Below are positions 23,657-32,568 of a stretch of DNA of 44,334 bases, piece by piece. Each line of letters starts with the position of its first letter. Positions within the stretch are counted from its first letter, which is position 1. The stretch lies in assembly GCA_017622495.1 (NCBI GenBank), contig JAGAQY010000043.1, positions 1-44,334 of the forward strand. The letters run 5' to 3'. The position numbers were made by a program, and so were the translations under genes. The DNA is from Bacteroidaceae bacterium (GTDB lineage: Bacteria; Bacteroidota; Bacteroidia; Bacteroidales; Bacteroidaceae). The notes beneath the pieces were generated by a model. The model was not told the DNA's origin, ran no database searches, and worked only from the letters and a program-made list of their open reading frames with translations.

Positions 23657-24664
23657 ATGGATTTGTTAAGCCAGATTATTGCGCGTGCCAAGAGTAACAA
23701 GCAGCGCATCGTACTCCCCGAAGGAACCGAGGAGCGTACACTGAAAGCCGCCGACCGCCTTCTTGCCGATGAGGTAGCCGACCTGATTATTATCGGTAAC
23801 CCGGAAGAGATCAAGGGACTTGCTGCCCAGTGGGGACTCACCCATCTGGACAAGGCCACCATCATCGACCCCGAGAATCATCCGAAGAAGGAGGAGTATG
23901 CCAACCTGCTCTTCGAGTTGCGTAAGAAGAAGGGCATGACCATCGAGGAGGCTCAGAAGCTGGTGACCAATCCGCTCTATCTGGGTTGCCTTATCATCAA
24001 GGCTGGCGATGCCGACGGTCAGCTCGCAGGTGCACAGAACACTACAGGTAACGTATTGCGCCCCGCATTGCAGATTATCAAGACCGCTCCGGGCATCAGC
24101 TGCGTATCAGGTGCTTTCGTGATGATTACCCAGACTCCTCAGTATGGCGAGAATGGCGTGCTCATCATGGGCGACTGTGCCGTGACTCCCGTTCCCGATG
24201 CAGCCCAGCTCTCTCAGATTGCCGTATGCTGCGCCGACACTGCTCGCGCCGTAGCTGGCATCGAGGATCCCCGCGTGGCTATGCTGAGCTTCTCTACCAA
24301 GGGCTCGGCCAAGCATGAGTGTGTAGACAAGGTGACTGAGGCTCTGCGCCTGGCTAAGGAACTGGCTCCCGACCTCAAGATCGACGGTGAGCTCCAGGCC
24401 GACGCTGCTCTTGTGCCCTCTGTAGGTGCCAGCAAGGCTCCCGGCTCTGAGATTGCCGGCAAGGCCAACGTACTGGTATTCCCCACACTCGAGGTGGGCA
24501 ACATTGGCTACAAGCTCGTGCAGCGCTTGGGAGGTGCCGAGGCTATCGGCCCCATCCTCCAGGGTATCGCACGCCCCGTGAACGACCTTTCACGCGGCTG
24601 CTCTATTGATGACGTATATAACATGGTAGCCATCACCGCTTGCCAGGCACAGGCGGCAAAGTAA
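23657..24664 (+). CDS. pta: Phosphate acetyltransferase
   Basis: This 335-residue enzyme is of the short (catalytic-domain only) Pta/EutD class. Landmarks are IARAKSNKQRIVLPEGTEER at the N-terminus, NPLYLGCLIIKAGDADGQLA GA-type segment at about 105-125, MGDCAVTPVPDAAQLSQIA at about 170-189, MLSFSTKGSAKHECVDKV and SVGASKAPGSEIAGKANVLV at about 255-275, then GGAEAIGPILQGIARPVND. It converts acetyl-CoA and phosphate to acetyl phosphate. It lies 46 bases upstream of ackA in the same direction, forming the classic acetate-producing, ATP-yielding pair. The tandem repeats upstream supply its promoter. Confidence 0.97.
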   Translation: MDLLSQIIARAKSNKQRIVLPEGTEERTLKAADRLLADEVADLIIIGNPEEIKGLAAQWGLTHLDKATIIDPENHPKKEEYANLLFELRKKKGMTIEEAQKLVTNPLYLGCLIIKAGDADGQLAGAQNTTGNVLRPALQIIKTAPGISCVSGAFVMITQTPQYGENGVLIMGDCAVTPVPDAAQLSQIAVCCADTARAVAGIEDPRVAMLSFSTKGSAKHECVDKVTEALRLAKELAPDLKIDGELQADAALVPSVGASKAPGSEIAGKANVLVFPTLEVGNIGYKLVQRLGGAEAIGPILQGIARPVNDLSRGCSIDDVYNMVAITACQAQAAK

Positions 24665-24710
24665 TTCTAATTTACAATTTGACCATTTACTATTTACGAT
24701 AATAGAAGAG

Positions 24711-25904
24711 ATGAAAATCCTCGTATTAAACTGCGGTAGTTCATCCATCAAGTACAAACTCTTCGAGATGGACACCCAATCGGTACTCGCCCAGGGCGGT
24801 ATCGAGAAGATTGGCCTTCCCGGCTCATTCCTTAAGTTGACCTTGCCCAATGGCGAGAAGGTAATACTCGAAAAAGACATCCAGGAGCACACCGCTGGTG
24901 TGGAGTTTATCCTGCAGACACTCACCGGTGCCGAGTATGGCGCACTGAAGTCGCTCGACGAGCTCGATGCCGTAGGTCACCGTATGGTGCATGGCGGTGA
25001 GAAGTTCAGCCAGTCGGTTCTCCTCAATGAGGAGGTGTTGGCAGCTTTCGAGGCTTGCAACGACCTGGCTCCCCTGCACAATCCCGCCAACCTCAAGGGC
25101 GTGGCTGCCATCACCGCGCTGCTTCCCGAGATTCCTCAGGTGGGCGTGTTCGACACCGCTTTCCATCAGACCATGCCCGACTATGCCTACATGTATGCCG
25201 TTCCCTACGAACTGTACGAGAAGTACGGCGTACGTCGCTACGGCTTCCACGGCACCTCACACCGCTATGTGTCGCAGCGCGTATGTGAGTACCTCGGCAT
25301 CAAGCCCGAAGGCACCAAGATTATCACCTGCCACATCGGCAACGGTGCGTCAATCTCGGCCGTTGTGGATGGCAAGTGTGTAGACACCAGCATGGGTCTC
25401 ACCCCGCTCGAAGGTCTCATGATGGGTACCCGTAGTGGCGACATCGACGGTGGCGCCGTGACCTTCATCATGGAGAAGGAGGGCTTGGATGCTACAGGCG
25501 TATCGAACCTGCTCAACAAGAAGTCAGGCGTACAGGGTGTCTCAGGCGTATCTTCAGACATGCGCGAGATCTGCGCTGCTGTAGACGCAGGCCATCCTCG
25601 TGCAACACTCGCACTCAATATGTATGAGTACCGCATCCGCAAGTATATCGGCTCATACGCTGCCGCTATGGGTGGTGTTGATGTTATCCTCTTCACCGGT
25701 GGTGTAGGCGAGAACCAGGACAACACACGCGAAGCTGCATGCCGCGGCCTCGAGTTCATGGGCGTAAAGATTGACACGGAGAAGAACAAGACCGTCCGTG
25801 GCGAAGAGGCCATCATCTCTACTCCCGACTCTAAGGTTAAGGTAGTAGTCATCCCCACCGACGAGGAGCTGATGATCGCTACTGATACGATGAACCTTCT
25901 TTAA
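24711..25904 (+). CDS. ackA: Acetate kinase
   Basis: This 397-residue enzyme begins MKILVLNCGSSSIKYKLFEM, the acetate-kinase N-terminal signature with the first phosphate-binding loop. It continues with VGHRMVHGGEKF at about 86-97, PLHNPANLKG, GVFDTAFHQTMP at about 145-156 (catalytic Asp), RYGFHGTSHRYV, ITCHIGNGASI at about 204-214, SMGLTPLEGLMMGTRSGDID and LFTGGVGENQ at about 327-336. It transfers phosphate from acetyl phosphate to ADP, giving acetate and ATP. Length is typical. It is co-transcribed with pta and is followed by AT-rich repeats (25911-26008) that separate it from the BASS gene. Confidence 0.97.
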   Translation: MKILVLNCGSSSIKYKLFEMDTQSVLAQGGIEKIGLPGSFLKLTLPNGEKVILEKDIQEHTAGVEFILQTLTGAEYGALKSLDELDAVGHRMVHGGEKFSQSVLLNEEVLAAFEACNDLAPLHNPANLKGVAAITALLPEIPQVGVFDTAFHQTMPDYAYMYAVPYELYEKYGVRRYGFHGTSHRYVSQRVCEYLGIKPEGTKIITCHIGNGASISAVVDGKCVDTSMGLTPLEGLMMGTRSGDIDGGAVTFIMEKEGLDATGVSNLLNKKSGVQGVSGVSSDMREICAAVDAGHPRATLALNMYEYRIRKYIGSYAAAMGGVDVILFTGGVGENQDNTREAACRGLEFMGVKIDTEKNKTVRGEEAIISTPDSKVKVVVIPTDEELMIATDTMNLL

Positions 25905-25910
25905 GTAAAT

Positions 25911-26008
25911 TCTGAATTCTGAATTTTGAGTTCTGAGTATCCTTCCTCGATGCTGTTTTTAGGGTCGCGGAGCTTATTTCAGAATTCATAATTCAGAATT
26001 TATAATTC
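25911..26008. repeat. AATTCTGAATT-type intergenic repeats after ackA
   Basis: Degenerate AATTCTGAATTCTGAATTT (25911-25930) and CAGAATTCATAATTCAGAATT (25981-26001, quoted in part) lie in opposite orientation around about 50 bases. A third copy is at 30188-30215. The pair can fold into an imperfect hairpin. Confidence 0.65.
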
Positions 26009-26016
26009 TTGAAACC

Positions 26017-26982
26017 ATGTACGAACAACTACTAAACCTCGACCCCATAAAAATCAATTTCAGCAAGTCTGGTATGGATATGCTGAATATCGCCTTGGCC
26101 GTCGTGATGTACGGTGTAGCCCTCGGCATCAAGCCGGGCACCTTTGCCAAGGTGTTCCGCGAACCCAAGTCCATTCTCGTGGGTCTTATCGGCCAGTGGA
26201 TACTCATTCCCTCGCTCACCTTCCTCCTGATTATCATCTTCCACAAGCATATCACTCCGATGGTGGCTATGGGTATGATTCTCGTAGGCTCTTGCCCGGG
26301 AGGCAACGTGTCGAACTTCATCACCTCCATCTCAAGGGGCAACCGCGAGCTCTCGGTATCGATGTCGGCCGTGACCACTACGGCGGCCATCGTCACCACA
26401 CCGGCCAACTTTGCCATCTGGGGCAGCCTCTACGTGCGCTACCTCAATCGCCACGCGGCCGATGCACTACAGACACTCACCATACCCATCTGGGATATCT
26501 TCGTCACGGTGTTCATCCTGCTCGGCGTGCCCTTGGCATTGGGTATTCTCACCACACACTACGCCCCGAAGGTAGCCAAGGCGCTCAACAAGCCCTTGCA
26601 GTACCTCTCCATTGTGGTGTTCCTCGCTATGGTGCTGATCTCGTTCTGGAACAACTTCGACATCTTCGTCAAGTACCTCAAGTGGATTGTGCTTATCGTA
26701 GCCATTCACAACGGACTGATTCTCTTCATGGGTTATTGGCTCGGTGAGCTCTCGGGCCTGCCGCGCCCCGACCGCCGCGCCATCACCATCGAGATGGGCA
26801 TCCAGAACTCGGGTCTCGGCCTCATCCTCCTGTTCAACCCCAACATCTTCCCGCCCGAACTGCAGAATGGCGGTATGCTCATCATCACCGCATGGTGGGG
26901 CATCTGGCATATCATCGCAGGCCTCACCGCCGCAGGCATCTTCCGCCTCCGCGACAGGTACAAGTGGAAAGAGGGTAAATAA
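26017..26982 (+). CDS. Bile acid:sodium symporter (BASS) family transporter
   Basis: This 321-residue integral membrane protein has about nine to ten hydrophobic helices. Family features are DMLNIALAVVMYGVALGIKP near residue 19, PKSILVGLIGQWILIPSLTF at about 50-70, VAMGMILVGSCPGGNVSNFI at about 83-102 (the conserved ion-binding GxxPGG region), and RAITIEMGIQNSGLGLILLF at about 250-270, with the QNSGL motif. It is in the SBF/P3-type clade. Bile acid, pantoate or another organic anion could be the substrate, probably with sodium; this cannot be decided from sequence. It lies downstream of ackA, possibly co-transcribed, and upstream of an acyltransferase. Confidence 0.9.
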   Translation: MYEQLLNLDPIKINFSKSGMDMLNIALAVVMYGVALGIKPGTFAKVFREPKSILVGLIGQWILIPSLTFLLIIIFHKHITPMVAMGMILVGSCPGGNVSNFITSISRGNRELSVSMSAVTTTAAIVTTPANFAIWGSLYVRYLNRHAADALQTLTIPIWDIFVTVFILLGVPLALGILTTHYAPKVAKALNKPLQYLSIVVFLAMVLISFWNNFDIFVKYLKWIVLIVAIHNGLILFMGYWLGELSGLPRPDRRAITIEMGIQNSGLGLILLFNPNIFPPELQNGGMLIITAWWGIWHIIAGLTAAGIFRLRDRYKWKEGK

Positions 26983-26988
26983 ATTGAA

Positions 26989-27036
26989 AATTGAAAATGG
27001 AGAATTGAAAGTTTTTTCAGCTCGCCATTTTCAATT
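26989..27036. repeat. Type A repeats forming a hairpin after the BASS gene
   Basis: AATTGAAAATGG (26989-27000) pairs with CCATTTTCAATT (27025-27036), a 12-bp stem followed by TTTTCC on the plus strand. It may act as a terminator. The repeat sequence continues as TTTTCAATTTTCAATTCTCA at 27121-27140. Confidence 0.65.
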
Positions 27037-27077
27037 TTTCCATAAATACGTTTGCTGAAGAGACTTGTTGCTCAGCA

Positions 27078-28445
27078 GTGTTCATGTCGTTTTCTTTGAC
27101 TCCACTTTGTTGCACTGGCTTTTCAATTTTCAATTCTCAACTTTCAATTCGTTCCGTGCAAGTATACAATAAAAACATCGGATATACGCTTCTGCGCAGC
27201 CTGTGGGTAAACCCCATCATCAGCCTGTCGCTGCGTCGCCTCGTCGTGCGAGGCAAGGAAAACCTGCCCAAGGACGGGGCCGTCATCATCGGTAGCAACC
27301 ACACCAATGCGTTGCTCGACCCCTTGGTGATACTCCGCTCGATGAACCGCGCCACCGTCTTCATGACGCGTGCCGACATCTTCCGCCGTCCCCTCCTGCA
27401 GAAGGTATTCACCTTCCTTAAGATGCTGCCCATCTACCGCATCCGCGATGGCTATGCCGCCGTGAAGCAAAACGAGGAGATAATACGCAAGTGCGTCGAT
27501 GTGCTCCGCCACCGCTACCCGCTGGCCCTCTTCCCCGAGGCCACACACCGCCCCAAGCACTCGCTCATGGGCCTGAGCAAAGGCATCTTTCACATCGCCC
27601 TCGAGGCCAACAAGCAGTTTGGCCATGAGAAGCCCGTCTACATCGTGCCCACCGGCATAGAGTATGGCCGCTACTTCCGCTACCGCTCCAACGCGGTGGT
27701 CACCTATGGCGAGCCCATCAACGTCACCGAGTTTGTGCGCCAGCACGAGGGTGAGGTCACCCCAGCCCGTCTGCTGGCCATGCTGCGCGAGGAGCTGGCC
27801 CGCCGCATGAGCGAGCTCATCGCCTTCGTGCCCGACACCGAGGCCTATGATGCCCGCTGGGAGCTCACCAAGCTATGTACCGCCCAGTCGGCCCCCCTGT
27901 CGCCTGCCGAGCGCCTCACCCTCAACCGTGCTGCCATCGCCCACATCGTGGAGAAGACCGACAGCGACCCCGAGGCCGCCCAAGCCCTCTACACCGATGC
28001 CCTGGCATTCAAGAAGGAGCGTCGCCTGCGCCGCATACACCCCTCGTCTACCGGACATAAGCACCCCCTCATCGCCTCCATCGGCAACACCGTGGCCCTG
28101 CTCTGCGCTTTGCCCTACTATCTCTTCTGTGCACTGGTGACCCTCCCCTCATGGGCATTGTCACACTATATCGTAAGCGGACTCAAGGACAAGGCCTTCA
28201 GCAACACCGCCCGCCTGGGTGTGAACCTCGCCCTGTGGCCCCTGCTCATCATCATCTGGAGCATCGTGGCCCTGTGCGCCCTGCCTCTGGTGCCCGCCTT
28301 GCTGGCTATCCTCCTGCTGTTGCCTGCCGTAGCCTTCTTCTACGACTACAACGCCTTCGCCCTCCACACCTGGAGCGACTGGCAATGGACACGGGCCAAG
28401 CACCTGCATGCCCGCCTCAAGGAGCTGCTCCGTCGGTGCAAGTGA
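27078..28445 (+). CDS. PlsC-like membrane acyltransferase
   Basis: The ORF is 455 residues from 27078, but the first 26 residues (…TGFSIFNSQLSIRS) are a translation of the AT-rich intergenic repeat at 27119-27149. The GTG at 27156 (VQVYNKNIGYTLLRSLW) may be the real start, giving about 429 residues. The N-terminal half holds the glycerolphosphate acyltransferase motifs: GSNHTNALLDPLVI (H-x5-D type), TRADIFRRPLLQKVFTFLKM, and LFPEATHRPKHSLMGLSKGI. It probably acylates lyso-phospholipid or a related lipid at the inner membrane. The C-terminal half (about 330-430) has three or more hydrophobic helices (LLCALPYYLFCALVTLPSW, LALWPLLIIIWSIVALCALP). It is followed by a strong hairpin at 28462-28506. 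Confidence 0.85.
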   Translation: MFMSFSLTPLCCTGFSIFNSQLSIRSVQVYNKNIGYTLLRSLWVNPIISLSLRRLVVRGKENLPKDGAVIIGSNHTNALLDPLVILRSMNRATVFMTRADIFRRPLLQKVFTFLKMLPIYRIRDGYAAVKQNEEIIRKCVDVLRHRYPLALFPEATHRPKHSLMGLSKGIFHIALEANKQFGHEKPVYIVPTGIEYGRYFRYRSNAVVTYGEPINVTEFVRQHEGEVTPARLLAMLREELARRMSELIAFVPDTEAYDARWELTKLCTAQSAPLSPAERLTLNRAAIAHIVEKTDSDPEAAQALYTDALAFKKERRLRRIHPSSTGHKHPLIASIGNTVALLCALPYYLFCALVTLPSWALSHYIVSGLKDKAFSNTARLGVNLALWPLLIIIWSIVALCALPLVPALLAILLLLPAVAFFYDYNAFALHTWSDWQWTRAKHLHARLKELLRRCK

Positions 28446-28461
28446 TGCCTCTCGGATGCAA

Positions 28462-28506
28462 ACAACAAACTCCCGACTCTCTTCAGTGAGGTCGGGAGTT
28501 TGTTGT
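28462..28506 (+). terminator. Strong hairpin downstream of the acyltransferase
   Basis: A perfect 16-bp stem, ACAACAAACTCCCGAC (28462-28477) with its complement at 28491-28506, has a 13-base loop. No pronounced T-run follows, but the position 17 bases after the stop codon supports a transcript end. Confidence 0.7.
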
Positions 28507-28595
28507 AGAAGAGCATTCTCCAGATACATACAAGCACAATCAAGTGGGTCCCCAAAGCAAAATACAAGCCTTCTCTTTTCATTCGCTCTTTGAAA

Positions 28596-28627
28596 TTTGG
28601 CATTTCGCTCGGCTTGTTGTATCTTTG
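28596..28627 (+). promoter_or_regulatory. Promoter of the MltD-like gene
   Basis: TTTG (28596-28599) and TATCTTTG (28620-28627) are separated by 20 bases. The ATG follows at 28657. Confidence 0.75.
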
Positions 28628-28656
28628 TAAGATATTCACTAAAAGCATAAACGACA

Positions 28657-30036
28657 ATGAAAAAGATGATCTATACAGCACTGGCAGCAATGGTGCTGCT
28701 GTGCGGATGTTCTCAGAACATTTTTCCCATCAGAGGAGTGAAGAAAACGGTGGAGACACAGGCTCCACAAGTAGAGAACAAAGCCGTTGCCCTGCAGGAT
28801 ACAGTAGTAGCAGAGGCCGTACAGGCAGAAGAACCCGTGGTGGAGCGCGAGCCTATCCCCGAAGAGTGGACCACCATCAAGGACGACTCGCTGGTGGTGA
28901 TTGAGAGCATGTCGGGCGAACTCGATAGCCTACTCAACAGTTGGTATGCGCAAACCTACCTCATGGTGGACACCACATGCACGGCAACAGCCACCAACCC
29001 CACATTCAGCGACACGGTATACACCGAGCGACTGGCCAACCTGCCCTGTCTGGTGCAGATGGTATACAATCAGCCCGTGCGCAGCAGTATTGACCGCTAC
29101 GCCACGAAGCTGCGCCACCAGGTATCCTACATGCTGGGTATGATGCAGTACTATGAGCCTATCATAGAGCAGGCACTTGATGTGCATGGCGTGCCCAACG
29201 AGCTGAAATACCTGCCGGTAATCGAATCGGCCCTCAACCCCGTGGCCGTATCTCGCGCTGGAGCTACCGGTCTGTGGCAGTTCATGTACAGCACAGGCAA
29301 GCTCTACGGACTGAAGCAAAACAGCCTCGTGGACGATCGCCGCGACCCCGTGAAGGCCACCTGGGCTGCAGCCAAGCACCTACGCGACCTCTATGACCGC
29401 TTTGGTGACTGGAGTCTTGCCATAGCAGCCTACAACTGCGGCTCGGGCAACGTGAACAAGGCCATCTACCGATCGGGTGGAAAGACCAGCTTCTGGGATA
29501 TCTACTACTATCTTCCCCGTGAGACTCGTGGTTACGTGCCTGCCTTCATCGCAGCCACCTACATCATGACCTACCATGCCGAGCATGGCATCTGCCCCAT
29601 GGAGCCCAAGTTGCCTATAGCTACCGACACCATCATGGTAAACCGTCTGCTCCACTTCGACCAGATAGCTGCCGTATGCGATATCGACATGGAGTTGCTG
29701 CGTGGCCTCAACCCGCAGTACCGCGAGGACGTGATTCCCGGAAAGTTCCTGCCCGGATCACTGCGCCTCCCCGAGGACAAGATACGCACCTTCATCCTCT
29801 CGGGCGACTCGATATACAACTACGACCGCGAGAAATACTTCTCCGAGGAGAAGGTGAAGACACTGAAGAACCAAGCTACCAACAGTGGATTCATCTACCA
29901 CAAGATACGCAGCGGAGAGACACTCTCGACAATCGCACGACGCTACCGAGTATCGGTGACAGAACTGAAAAACTGGAACGGACTGCGCACCAGCCGCATC
30001 GTGGCAGGAAAGAGACTGAAGATTTATCCGAGATGA
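28657..30036 (+). CDS. mltD: Membrane-bound lytic murein transglycosylase (MltD-like) with LysM
   Basis: This 459-residue lipoprotein has MKKMIYTALAAMVLLCGC, with a lipobox ending at the cysteine at position 18. An acidic linker follows to about residue 120. The SLT lysozyme-like domain begins with YYEPIIEQALDVHGVPNELK and has the catalytic glutamate in YLPVIESALNPVAVSRAG (~190), then GATGLWQFMYSTGKLYG and SLAIAAYNCGSGNVNKAI. A single LysM domain closes the protein (HKIRSGETLSTIARRYRVSV, RIVAGKRLKIYPR). It cleaves glycan strands in peptidoglycan with formation of 1,6-anhydro ends. It acts from the outer-membrane side of the periplasm and has its own consensus promoter. Confidence 0.93.
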   Translation: MKKMIYTALAAMVLLCGCSQNIFPIRGVKKTVETQAPQVENKAVALQDTVVAEAVQAEEPVVEREPIPEEWTTIKDDSLVVIESMSGELDSLLNSWYAQTYLMVDTTCTATATNPTFSDTVYTERLANLPCLVQMVYNQPVRSSIDRYATKLRHQVSYMLGMMQYYEPIIEQALDVHGVPNELKYLPVIESALNPVAVSRAGATGLWQFMYSTGKLYGLKQNSLVDDRRDPVKATWAAAKHLRDLYDRFGDWSLAIAAYNCGSGNVNKAIYRSGGKTSFWDIYYYLPRETRGYVPAFIAATYIMTYHAEHGICPMEPKLPIATDTIMVNRLLHFDQIAAVCDIDMELLRGLNPQYREDVIPGKFLPGSLRLPEDKIRTFILSGDSIYNYDREKYFSEEKVKTLKNQATNSGFIYHKIRSGETLSTIARRYRVSVTELKNWNGLRTSRIVAGKRLKIYPR

Positions 30037-30215
30037 AAGTTGAAAGATGAAAGTTCGTGCAAGCGAACAAGAGTCAAGTTTACTTGAACTATTGCAGTGA
30101 GCGCAGCCGAACTTCAACGAAGTTAAAGTTGAAAGATGAGCCGAAGGTCGACGCCCGAAGGGGCCAAAGTCAAAGACTAAAAAGAACAATTCAGAATTTA
30201 GAATTCAGAATTAAG
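30037..30215. repeat. Intergenic repeat cluster between mltD and the RSH gene
   Basis: Contains AAAGTTGAAAGATGAAAGTT (30036-30055), a second copy near 30121-30140, and AATTCAGAATTTAGAATTCA (30189-30208). Between them lies GAGTCAAGTTTACTTGAACT (30069-30088) with similarity to sequence near 43909-43955. No gene is seen. The RSH promoter is not obvious in it. Confidence 0.55.
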
Positions 30216-30220
30216 AAAAC

Positions 30221-32467
30221 ATGAACACTGAAAAGGAACTTGCCGAAGAGAAGATGATAAACGAAGCATTCCAAGGAATGCTGAGTACTTACCTTGCCTC
30301 GAAGCACCGCAAGAAGGTTGACATCATCACCCGTGCCTTCAACTTTGCCAAGCATGCCCATAAAGGAGTGCGCCGCAACTCGGGCGAACCTTATATCATG
30401 CACCCCATCGCCGTAGCACGCATCGTGAGCGAGGAAATAGGTTTGGGCTCTACATCCATCTGCGCAGCATTGCTCCACGATGTGGTAGAGGATACCGAAT
30501 ATACCGTGGAGGACATCGCCAACCTCTTCGGTCCCAAGATAGCGCAAATCGTTGACGGGCTGACCAAGATAGCGGGTGGCATCTTCGGAGACAAGGCGTC
30601 GGCACAGACGGAGAACTTCAAGAAGCTGCTGCTCACCATGTCGGAGGATATCCGCGTAATCCTCATCAAGATTGCCGACCGCCTGCACAACATGCGCACC
30701 TTGGAGCACATGGCGCCCAACAAGCAGTACAAGATTGCCGGAGAGACACTCTACATATATGCTCCCATCGCCTATCGTCTCGGACTGAGCAAGATAAAGG
30801 TGGAATTGGAGAACCTCAGCTTCAAGTACGAGCACCCCGAGGAGTATGCGCGTATAGAGGAAAAGCTGGCCATGACACAGGCCGAGCGCGAGAAACTCTT
30901 TGCCGACTTCACCGCTCCTATCAAGGACAAGCTTGACGAGATGGGGGTGCAATATACGCTGATGGGGCGCATCAAGTCGCCCTACTCGATATGGAAGAAG
31001 ATGCAGAACAAACAGCTCGCCTTCGAGGACATATTCGATATACTGGCCGTGCGCATCATCTTCGAGCCCAAGAACCCGAGAGAGGAAGCCAACGAGTGCT
31101 TCAACATATACATAGCCCTGTCTCACCTCTACCGTACCCACCCCGACCGTTTCCGTGACTGGGTGAACCAGCCCAAGACAAACGGCTATCAGGCCCTGCA
31201 TGTAACCCTCATGAGTAATCATGGAGAGTGGGTGGAGGTACAGATCCGTAGCCGCCGCATGGACGATATTGCCGAACAGGGCGTAGCTGCACATTGGAAA
31301 TACAAGGAGAGCGGCTACGTAGAGGAGGATGAGGTGGACCTCAACAAGTGGCTCCACACCATCAAGGAAATACTCGATGATCCACAGCCCGATGCAATGG
31401 ACTTCCTTGATGCCATCAAGCTCAACCTCTACTCTTCAGAAATCTTCGTCTTTACCCCCAAGGGCGACATCAAGACCATGCCACAAGGCTGCACAGCGCT
31501 CGACTTTGCCTTCTCCATCCACTCTGTGCTGGGCACACACTGTATAGGCGCTAAGGTCAACCACAAGCTCGTGCCCATGAGCCACGTGTTGCAGAGCGGC
31601 GACCAAGTGGAGGTGCTCACTTCGAAGACACAGAACGTGAAGCCCGAGTGGCTCGCCATGGTCACCACCGCCAAGGCAAAGAGCAAGATACAGGGTATTC
31701 TGCGCCGCGAGGAGCGTGCAGCACACAAAGAGGGCGAGCGTCTGATGGATGAGTTCGTACAGCGCGAAGGTCTCTCCCTTGACGTGCACAATACAGCCCG
31801 TCTATGCCGCCTTCACAACTTCACCGAGTACGACCAGCTCCTCATAGCCATCGGTAAGGGCAGTGTGACTCTCGGCGATGCCGAACGCAGCGCCCTCAAG
31901 GGCAATTCCTCATCGTCGAATATCCTTGGTCGTCTCTTCCGCAGCAGCAAGAAGGAGCAACCAATCAGCGAGACGGCACCATTGCCTGGCAATGCACCCC
32001 AGAAGATTGACAAGAAGCGTCCACTCATCCTTACCGACGAGACCCTGCAGAGTAGCTACCATATGGCCGACTGCTGCCATCCCATCCCAGGCGACGATGT
32101 GCTGGGCTTCATTGATGGCGACGGACAGATTATCATCCACCAGCGTAAATGTCCTGAAGCTGCCAAGTTCAAGGCAGCCTATGGCAACCGCATTGTGGCA
32201 GCCCAGTGGAGTACTCACAAGCTGCTCCACTTCTCCGTATCCATCAACATCAAGGGTATTGATGGTGTGGGAGTGGTAAATCAAATTACCAATGTCATCT
32301 CCCAAGAGCTCAACGTAAACATGGAGCGCATCCTCATCGAGGCCTACGACGGAATCTTCGACGGCACCATCCGCCTCCGCGTACATGATGTGGACGACAT
32401 TAAGGTCATCTGCGACAACCTGAAGAGGCTCAACAATGTACGCTCGGTAGTGCGTGTCGACAACTAA
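30221..32467 (+). CDS. rsh: Bifunctional RSH (p)ppGpp synthetase/hydrolase
   Basis: This 748-residue long RelA/SpoT homologue has every domain in order. The HD hydrolase includes HAHKGVRRNSGEPYIMHPIA and LLHDVVEDTEYTVEDIA (HD at about 86), so hydrolase activity is expected. The synthetase holds GRIKSPYSIWKKMQNK at about 248, DIFDILAVRIIF and NGYQALHVTL. TGS (about 400-470, EIFVFTPKGDIKTMPQGCTA) and a zinc-finger-like region (ADCCHPIPGDDVLGFI, QRKCPEA at about 615-650) follow. A C-terminal ACT domain (about 670-748) ends the protein. Bacteroidetes often rely on one or a few such enzymes for the stringent response. It acts in the cytoplasm near the ribosome and is apparently monocistronic, preceded by repeats. 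Confidence 0.96.
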   Translation: MNTEKELAEEKMINEAFQGMLSTYLASKHRKKVDIITRAFNFAKHAHKGVRRNSGEPYIMHPIAVARIVSEEIGLGSTSICAALLHDVVEDTEYTVEDIANLFGPKIAQIVDGLTKIAGGIFGDKASAQTENFKKLLLTMSEDIRVILIKIADRLHNMRTLEHMAPNKQYKIAGETLYIYAPIAYRLGLSKIKVELENLSFKYEHPEEYARIEEKLAMTQAEREKLFADFTAPIKDKLDEMGVQYTLMGRIKSPYSIWKKMQNKQLAFEDIFDILAVRIIFEPKNPREEANECFNIYIALSHLYRTHPDRFRDWVNQPKTNGYQALHVTLMSNHGEWVEVQIRSRRMDDIAEQGVAAHWKYKESGYVEEDEVDLNKWLHTIKEILDDPQPDAMDFLDAIKLNLYSSEIFVFTPKGDIKTMPQGCTALDFAFSIHSVLGTHCIGAKVNHKLVPMSHVLQSGDQVEVLTSKTQNVKPEWLAMVTTAKAKSKIQGILRREERAAHKEGERLMDEFVQREGLSLDVHNTARLCRLHNFTEYDQLLIAIGKGSVTLGDAERSALKGNSSSSNILGRLFRSSKKEQPISETAPLPGNAPQKIDKKRPLILTDETLQSSYHMADCCHPIPGDDVLGFIDGDGQIIIHQRKCPEAAKFKAAYGNRIVAAQWSTHKLLHFSVSINIKGIDGVGVVNQITNVISQELNVNMERILIEAYDGIFDGTIRLRVHDVDDIKVICDNLKRLNNVRSVVRVDN

Positions 32468-32568
32468 TCCATCCGCCACTGCCCAAACATTCAGTGCCCC
32501 AGATTAAACCATTCTGTGCGGGTGTAGTCATATATATATATTAACATAATCACATCACTATAGCTACT

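Noticed and set aside
30191..31357. A 388-residue minus-strand frame opposite the RSH gene
   Set aside because: It overlaps the clearly real RSH gene in antisense and reads as shadow sequence with no domain.
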